Assembly: GCA_034769895.1 (NCBI GenBank)
Contig: CM068371.1
Location: forward strand, 406,145,969-406,209,968
DNA from: Magicicada septendecula
Taxonomy: Eukaryota; Arthropoda; Insecta; Hemiptera; Cicadidae
Direction of reading: 5' to 3'
Length of the DNA: 64,000 bases
Shown here: one piece after another, positions 58,000 to 64,000 of the stretch
Position numbering within the stretch: the stretch's first letter is position 1
Layout: every line of letters starts with the position of its first letter
Translations under genes and position numbers: made by a program
Notes under the pieces: generated by a model
Databases searched by the model: none
What the model was told of the DNA's origin: nothing
What the model saw: the letters and a program-made list of their open reading frames with translations, nothing else

Positions 58000-59038
58000 T
58001 GTAACGGTACAGAAATGGGAATTTTATTTTATATAAATCAGTATTTAATTCAGTAATTCAATAGTTAACTGCACCTGTAAGGAGCCTCCAGTACAGCAAT
58101 GCACACTGTTAGCCAAAACAATTGCCAGACGCATTGCGTAACCGCCAGCAGCAGCCTTGTGACACAGTCTACAGTCTGCAGTGTGTCATCAGATAGTGCA
58201 CAACGCACAGTAGTAAGCAGCATTCAGACGGTAAAGTGGCAGATAAAAATTACATAGTGGCCTCGGGTGTAAGATAGGCCGTAGTTAAGAGTAGGCCTAT
58301 CTTTTAAAGTACTAAAACTAGTATAAAAAACAGTATAACGCGCGGCCAACCTAAGCGAGCTAAGTGTTCGAAAATTTATGTCGGCCGACAAAACAAAACG
58401 AAATATTTTAAAGTGGATTAAAATAATAGTGGCGCGTCAACCTAATATGACATAATCAATAACAGTACTGCGGTTAAACAGTGTTATGGTGTGTTAAACA
58501 GTGCATGCACAGCAGAGGTGCAAAACAGCGGAGTTCTTCAGACGTTAAGTATTAACTGAATTTTAAACAAGATTATTTTCTCTTTTTCCCCAGAGTATAA
58601 TTCAACATAAATAAATTATAAATCTAAAATATACATCAGATATCTCAAAGTGTGGTTTAAATAGAACGACAAAATCAAAGAGCGAATGTGTGTGAGCGTG
58701 TAGCTAAATCACGTATTGGTTCATTGCAAATAATAAATAGTTGTGGTATACCATAGTTGTCATAAGCTAGTGAATTAAGAAATATTTTGTTACTATGTTT
58801 GCTTTCACAAATTGTTATTCATTCAACAAGTATTTAATCTAAATGTCATGAAAGAGAGACGAAGTAGTTATTTTGCATAATAAACCAGAGGCAATTTGTT
58901 TTAGCACAAACAGTGTATTTGATCTTTGCCCATATCAAATCCAAATAATCCTTTTTGCAGCAGTTTCGTCTGAACGACCCTTGGAATAAAAACCCGAAGG
59001 TAAGAGATAATTATAATGTAATTAATTGAGAAGTTTCA
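58000..59038 (+). repeat. E 3' LTR
   Basis: 1039 bp, paired with 53617-54659; followed by the CTCT target copy. Confidence 0.93.
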
Positions 59039-59042
59039 CTCT

Positions 59043-59226
59043 TGTACGAACGTCTTAACGTCGTCTGCTTGACGGCTAAATTCTTCTTTTTTCGTCCCTC
59101 TGGAGTTTCATTTTTACGATTACGTTTTTCTGCTTCTTCTCTTTCCTGTCTTCGTTCTTCTTTTTCTTGTTTCCGACTTTGCTGTAGCATTGCTCGGAAT
59201 GCTTCTATCATCTGACTGGTATCCAT
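59043..59226 (-). pseudogene. D1 Gag, N-terminal part
   Basis: From ATG 59226: MDTSQMIEAFRAMLQQSRKQ followed by a strongly charged R/E/K helix. The following gag (53616 downwards) is in another frame, with the shift near the AAAAAAG run (about 59090), exactly as in D2. Element E separates this from the rest. Confidence 0.75.
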
Positions 59227-59296
59227 TTTTTATCGATTAATTACGAATCACACTCGTCTTGTACAAAGTATCCACTGTTTCCACTGTTAACCGTTC

Positions 59297-59316
59297 TATC
59301 CCACTTCTGACACCAC
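59297..59316 (-). promoter_or_regulatory. D1 primer binding site, tRNA-Leu type
   Basis: Minus strand, directly inside the LTR: TGGTGTCAGAAGTGGGAT, complementary to the 3' end of insect leucine tRNAs of the ...CCCACTTCTGACACCA type (from memory of the family). The same site is present in D2 at about 61991-62009. Confidence 0.7.
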
Positions 59317-59901
59317 TGTTACGACGGTCTACTCGATCGTCGTAGGTACAGTGGAAACAAAATAATTACAAGACACCAATTAAGTCACTAATCACACCTT
59401 TAATTGTTATAGTAAAACAGTTCGTAATTAACAACACAGTGTCTACAACAAATCAAATGAAAATTGTTCATACGCAATAAAATGTCCACTAATATTAAAA
59501 CTCAACTGTATTACAATTATACCGTCCGAATATAAAACGCAACACTTCACTAATAACTACTTGCACGTACACAATAATAACCCGAACCGCTCTGTAAATA
59601 TATCGCACTAATACTCTCGAACCGCACAGTCAAAAATCTCGCATTGAACTGAACTACTAAGGCCGCGACGCGATGTATTTATAGTTACGCTCACACACCA
59701 GAAGCTTCCAAACTGCGTCTTATCTCTCGCGAACTACGTAATTGCTACGGCATTGACACAGTCCGAGCGTCCGAGCGAAGCCTGGCTCAGTCGAGAAAAT
59801 TCTCGCAAAATGCGTCTAGTAGCACGTACACCACACGCTTACGTCGAGATCTTTCTGGCGCATTCGAAAAAACGCGTAGATTGTTCTGTGCTGTCGTAGC
59901 A
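59317..59901 (-). repeat. LTR shared by D1 (5') and D2 (3')
   Basis: 585 bp, TG...CA; D1's PBS adjoins its left edge and D2's polypurine tract GGAGGGGGCAG its right edge, so two elements share one LTR. Confidence 0.88.
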
Positions 59902-61919
59902 CTGCCCCCTCCTTAAGCCTGTTCGTCCCGAACTGGCAAAGTGTCTTCGAAGTAATACTCGACCAGGCGATCTAGGTGGCCGTCCTTGAGAAGGATAATT
60001 TTCCCGTTCTTCGAATTCAGTCTCGTGTGATCCGAACATCACGTTCCCAGGAATGCGAATCTTTCGCGTAACCACTAGCTTCGCTGGAATCACTCTCATT
60101 GCGTCATGTACTAATGACCTAAATACCACTGGCTGATCCAAGTTTGTTTGGTTCTCGTCAACAACCTCTTGCGTAACCTCATCTTCAGCCACTTTACCCT
60201 CGGACGCTTCTGTCAGCTCAGGAACAAGCAAGAGTTTTGTCTCGACGCCCATAGTTGGCTCTCCAATCACTTCTTTTGTCGTTATACTTATTTGTACTTC
60301 CTCTGCTAGTTCTTCCTCCATTTCCGCTTGCAACAGGGAGGTTTCCTCTTGACCAGACTTGTTGACTTTTTCTTCGACTAATGCCACTCGCTTAATCGAA
60401 TGGTTGGTAGACCCTGTCATTTTAGCCATGCAAAGCTTTATCTTCTCTTGGCCAACTTTCAGGACATTCTCTCTTAAGTCCACAACGAATCCGTAGGCAT
60501 TCATAATGTCCGTGCCAAGAATCACTTCATCGACAATGTCTGCAATGAGCATTTGGTGGCTAAACTCAAGAAGACCCAGGCGTACACGTACGTCTACCTT
60601 TCCTAGCACCTTGACGGGGCTTCCAGTCACAGTCTGTATTGTACAAGAGCTAATTAGAGGATGGCGGTTGCTGACCAAGTCAGGGCGCACAATGGACACT
60701 GTAGCGCCCGTGTCAACTGTAAATGATCTTCGTTTACCTTCCGCAAATCCATTAACGATCAGGTTTCTACTGGTCTTATGTAGCGTGGAAACTGTGTGCT
60801 GTTCTGAGGCTTTACTTCTCCAATTGGTGCGATCACTCCCTTCTCTCGGTATTTTCTTCTCCCAACAGTCTAGCTGTAGATGACCACGTTTCCCACAGTT
60901 GTAACACTTCGGTCTTCTGTTTTTGTCCTTTGGTTCGAAAGATCGTTGTGGTGCTGCTGACTTCTTAAACTGTTGTTTATGAATCGTCTCTTTATGCCGT
61001 CCGCTATGACGATACTGTGGTATTGGATCCGTTTGGCTACAACGTGATGGCATACTTTGATTAATGTAGGTCGCCGACTTGGCAGCTTCAAAACGGAGAG
61101 CATGAAAAAGAGCGTCTGATTTATTATCATGCCGAGCCATTCTTAACACTTGTTGTAACTGACGATCTCTGTTACCGTCAATAAACATAATGAGAGAAAT
61201 CCACTTCCGGAAGTCCTCCGATTCTTCAGGATAAGCCAATCTCGTCAGTCGGTCGATATTCGCTTCAAACTCTTGAAGGCTCTCCCCTGAACGCTGTCGC
61301 CTCGCTTTAAGTTGTTCACGGTACACTTCGCACAAATGCTGGTCACCGTACCGTAATTCCAGAGCTTTAGTTAATTCGGCATAGACGTTCTGACTGTCAG
61401 ATGGCACTTTGTGTATTATCTCTGCGGCAGGTCCTTTTAACGCAAGAATGAGTGAGAGGCATTTCTCTTCTTCCGTCCAGTTATTTAAGTGAGCGGCAGC
61501 TTCAAATTGGCGATAATAAGCTGCCAAGTGGGTGCTTCCATTAAACGACGGGGCCTTTGCAAAAACTGACCCTACTTCAGTTAATATCGTTCTTTGATTT
61601 CTCTGATATTTTGAATCTTCTAAGCTTGACATACTTGTTTTCATAGTTGACACAGATTTTTCTATTTCAGATATTCTGTCAACTTGTTTGTTCAGCTCAC
61701 CTTGTAACAGGACAAATTTTGCAGTGGTATCCTCTTGTATGAACGTCTTAACGTCGTCTGCTTGAAGGCTAAATTCTTCTTTTTTCGTCCCTCTGGAGTT
61801 TCATTTTTACGATTACGTTTTTCTGCTTCTTCTCTTTCCTGTCTTCGTTCTTCTTTTTCTTGTTTCCGACTTTGCTGTAGCATTGCTCGGAATGCTTCTA
61901 TCATCTGACTGGTATCCAT
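59839..61919 (-). pseudogene. D2 Gag-protease
   Basis: Starts at ATG 61919 with the same charged N-terminus as D1, shifts frame near 61770-61790, then is open from about 61745 to 59839 with the ATG at 61653 inside. Domains as in D1: capsid-like region, CCHC knuckle CYNCGKRGHLQLDC, protease VDTGATVSIV and VILGTDIMNAYG. The frame again passes through the polypurine tract into the LTR. The two copies differ at few residues (for example I/N in IDG-RDRQ), so they are recent relatives. Whether the shared shift is a defect or programmed is open. Confidence 0.85.
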
Positions 61920-62009
61920 TTTTTATCGATTAATTACGAATCACACTCGTCTTGTACAAAGTATCCACTGTTTCCACTGTTAACCGTTCTATCCCACTTC
62001 TGACACCAC

Positions 62010-62519
62010 TGTTACGACGGTCTACTCGATCGTCGTAGGTACAGTGGAAACAAAATAATTACAAGACACCAATTAAGTCACTAATCACACCTTTAATTGT
62101 TATAGTAAAACAGTTCGTAATTAACAACACAGTGTCTACAATAAATCAAATGAAAATTGTTCATACGCAATAAAATGTCCACTAATATTAAAACTCAACT
62201 GTATTACAATTATACCGTCCGAATATAAAACGCAACACTTCACTAATAACTACTTGCACGTACACAGTAATAACCCGAACCGCTCTGTAAATATATCGCA
62301 CTAATACTCTCGAACCGCACAGTCAAAAATCTCGCATTGAACTGAACTACTAAGGCCGCGACACGATGTATTTATAGTTACGCTCACACACCAGAAGCTT
62401 CCAAACTGCGTCTTATCTCTCGCGAACTACGTAATTGCTACGGCCTTGACACAGTCCGAGCGCCCGAGCGAAGCCTGGCTCAGTCGAGAAAATTCTCGCA
62501 AAATGCGTCTAGTAGCACG
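62010..62519 (-). repeat. D2 5' LTR, truncated by F
   Basis: First 510 bp of the D LTR; the remaining about 75 bp must lie beyond F, outside the window. Confidence 0.85.
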
Positions 62520-63630
62520 TGTAACGGTAGGAGATTGTAGGGCCAAGATAACATTTTTAAAATTACATTCTCTATACAGTCATTGTTCACCCTTGTAGAA
62601 CCCCAAGTTAGTCAACCAGATAGGCTGTGTTTATTGCAGAAAAAACGTCTATGTTTTGTCTCCGCACTCATGCAACGCAGACCGATGGTGAAATAACATC
62701 AACCTGCGCCTCAGCCGTGAATTACGAAAGAGAGTATGTAACTGCACATTGCGCCAGGCGGCAAAAACATTGCTCACCTTCCCGCCTCTGCTAAGGCGCT
62801 CTTTCAATAGCACCAATGGGAGCACATATGCACGATCACGTGACCAAAAAACACTGTATGCAATTTAGCAAACTAACGCCAGTGCCAGTTGTGACACCGG
62901 GCCGCCCGGCCAACCTAAGCGAGCTAAGTGTTCGAAAATATATGTCGGCCGACAAAACAACACTAAATGCTATTTTAAAGTGAACTAAAGTAATAGTGGC
63001 GCATCAACATCAACTTATTTGAAATAAGCAATAACAGTACCGCGGTTAAACAGTGGAAAACTAAATCATGGTGTGTTAAACAGTGCATTCACAGCAGAGG
63101 TGCAAAACAGCGGAGTTCTTCAGACGTTAAGTATTGACTGAGTTTTAACCAAGATTATTTTACCTTTTTCCCCAGAGTATAATTCAACATAAATAAATGA
63201 TAAAGCTAAAATGTAAATCAGAGATCTCGAAGTGGGGTTTAAATAGAACGATAAAATCAAAGAACGAATGTGTGTGAGTGTGTAGCTAAAGCACGTACTG
63301 GTTCATTGCAGATAATAAATAGTGGAGGTATATCGTAGTGTCATAAGCTAGTTAATTAAGAAATATTTGTGACTATATTTGATTTTACAAATTGTTGCTC
63401 CTTCTACAAGTATTTAATTTAAATGTCATGAAAGGGAGACGAAGTAGTTATTTTGAATAATAAATCGGAGGCAATTTGTTTTAGCACAAACGGTGTATTT
63501 GATCTTTGCCTATATCAAATCCAAATAATCCCTTTTTGCAGCAGTTTCGTCTGAACGACCCTTGGAGTAAAAAACCCGAAGGTAAGAGATAAATATAATT
63601 ATAATTTTGTAATTAATTCGTAGAGTTACA
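62520..63630 (+). repeat. F 5' LTR
   Basis: From 62911 to 63630 it aligns with E's LTR (53966-54659); the first about 390 bp apart from the initial TGTAACGGTA are unrelated to E. Confidence 0.8.
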
Positions 63631-63808
63631 TTTGGCCCCCGTACAGCGACGCGAGTATAGGTTACAACCTATATTCGCCAGACCTAATTAAGCTGCAGAA
63701 AGGGTTATTTGAGAGGGAGGACGCTTTGGTAAATTAAATATAAAAAGGGTTAAGTCAATAGTGGATAAGATTAATATTCTTGTGTAACATTATATAAACT
63801 TGTATAAA

Positions 63809-64000
63809 ATGGCAGCGAATAATGATGATGTCAATGAAGTAACTAATGTTGACAATTTTGATGAATCGGCTATTATGCATAATATTGAGGTCCACTCGAC
63901 TCCAGATGGGAGTCAGGACAATAAAATAAAACCAGATATTACAAATGAAATAAATGTTACAGATGATTCGGGGATCCAAACGACCCCAAAATCAAATAGA
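63809..64000 (+). CDS. F ORF, N-terminal part (partial)
   Basis: ATG 63809 opens 64 codons (MAANNDDVNEVTNVDNF...) almost identical to E's ORF start, running off the window. Expected to continue with the coiled coil and the C-terminal DDGG domain, but that part is not visible. Confidence 0.8.
   Translation, partial: MAANNDDVNEVTNVDNFDESAIMHNIEVHSTPDGSQDNKIKPDITNEINVTDDSGIQTTPKSNR

Larger units (their letters stand above)
53617..59038 (+). mobile_element. Non-autonomous LTR element E (single-ORF class)
   Basis: LTRs 53617-54659 (1043 bp) and 58000-59038 (1039 bp), TG...CA, TSD CTCT. About ten substitutions and two small gaps distinguish them. The internal 3340 bp encode one intact ORF and no enzymes. 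It is inserted in D1 gag. Confidence 0.95.
51195..59901 (-). mobile_element. Non-autonomous gag-protease LTR element D1, split by element E
   Basis: Left (3') LTR at about 51195-51782, gag-protease on minus from 53616 to the LTR, element E at 53617-59038 with CTCT target copies (53613-53616, 59039-59042), then the gag start and PBS (59043-59316), then the 5' LTR 59317-59901, which is also the 3' LTR of D2. The uninterrupted sister copy D2 (61700-61760) shows the unsplit junction, confirming the insertion. No RT or integrase is present. Confidence 0.88.
59317..62519 (-). mobile_element. Non-autonomous gag-protease LTR element D2
   Basis: Sister of D1: shared LTR 59317-59901, internal region about 59902-62009, right (5') LTR from 62010, cut at 62519 by element F. 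The internal region of about 2.1 kb has only gag and protease. Confidence 0.88.
62520..64000 (+). mobile_element. LTR element F (single-ORF class), 5' end only
   Basis: Begins TGTAACGGTAGG inside the D2 LTR. The 5' LTR is 62520-63630, followed by a primer-site-like TGGCCCCCGTACAGCGAC (from 63633), a leader nearly identical to E's and the start of the ORF at 63809. The right part is outside the window. Confidence 0.85.

Overview
The window reads as a stretch of a large, AT-rich arthropod (most likely insect) genome. Its only host gene is on the minus strand: four consecutive exons (45601-45715, 43092-43239, 27181-27332, 2244-2464) of the HAT-repeat splicing factor XAB2/SYF1. Reading frames and splice sites join cleanly. 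The introns between these exons are about 2.4, 15.8 and 24.7 kb, and most of the two long ones is LTR retrotransposon. No prokaryotic, CRISPR, tRNA or rRNA feature was seen.

Region by region. 1-2243: the end of a pogo/Tigger-like transposon, a small inverted-repeat element and a dead mariner. 2692-23355: a Bel/Pao element on + (P1, TSD GTAAC), which contains a second Bel/Pao element on - (G, 4822-18400, TSD GCAAG), which contains a third LTR element on - (A, 5601-11468, TSD ACAA). 23356-27180: intron with a piggyBac remnant and a foldback element. 27501-33251: non-autonomous LTR element B (TSD ATAA). 33370-42905: Ty3/gypsy element C with gag and a broken pol (TSD GCAC). 43240-49106: host intron with a pogo/Tigger-like copy, a 176-bp CA repeat and a tandem repeat of about 278 bp. 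49107-51062: a broken multicopy-type gene of unknown family. 51195-62519: two tandem non-autonomous gag-protease LTR elements (D1, D2) sharing one LTR. D1 is split by element E (53617-59038, TSD CTCT) and the last D LTR is entered by element F (62520 to the window end).

How the parts work together. A, B, E and (as far as visible) F are one class. Each has LTRs of about 1.0-1.2 kb, a lysine-tRNA-like primer binding site, a single ORF (about 455 codons in A and E) with an N-terminal coiled coil and a conserved C-terminal domain ending in F-D/N-D-G-G, then about 2 kb of non-coding DNA. No reverse transcriptase or integrase is present. Immediately before the polypurine tract A, B, C and E all carry a hairpin whose sequence changes but whose pairing is kept. 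Element C shares B's LTR family, the N-terminus of its Gag and its last 791 bp, so C's family is the natural helper for B. This parasite class, with an unknown conserved protein domain plus a conserved 3' RNA-like module, is the best candidate here for an undescribed system.

LTR pairs of all complete elements look about 99% or more identical by eye, so the insertions are recent. Several elements (P1, C) nevertheless carry large coding defects, which fits mobilisation in trans of already defective copies. Functions of the unknown domain and of the 3' module are inference; coordinates, repeats, TSDs, stops and motif residues were read directly from the sequence.
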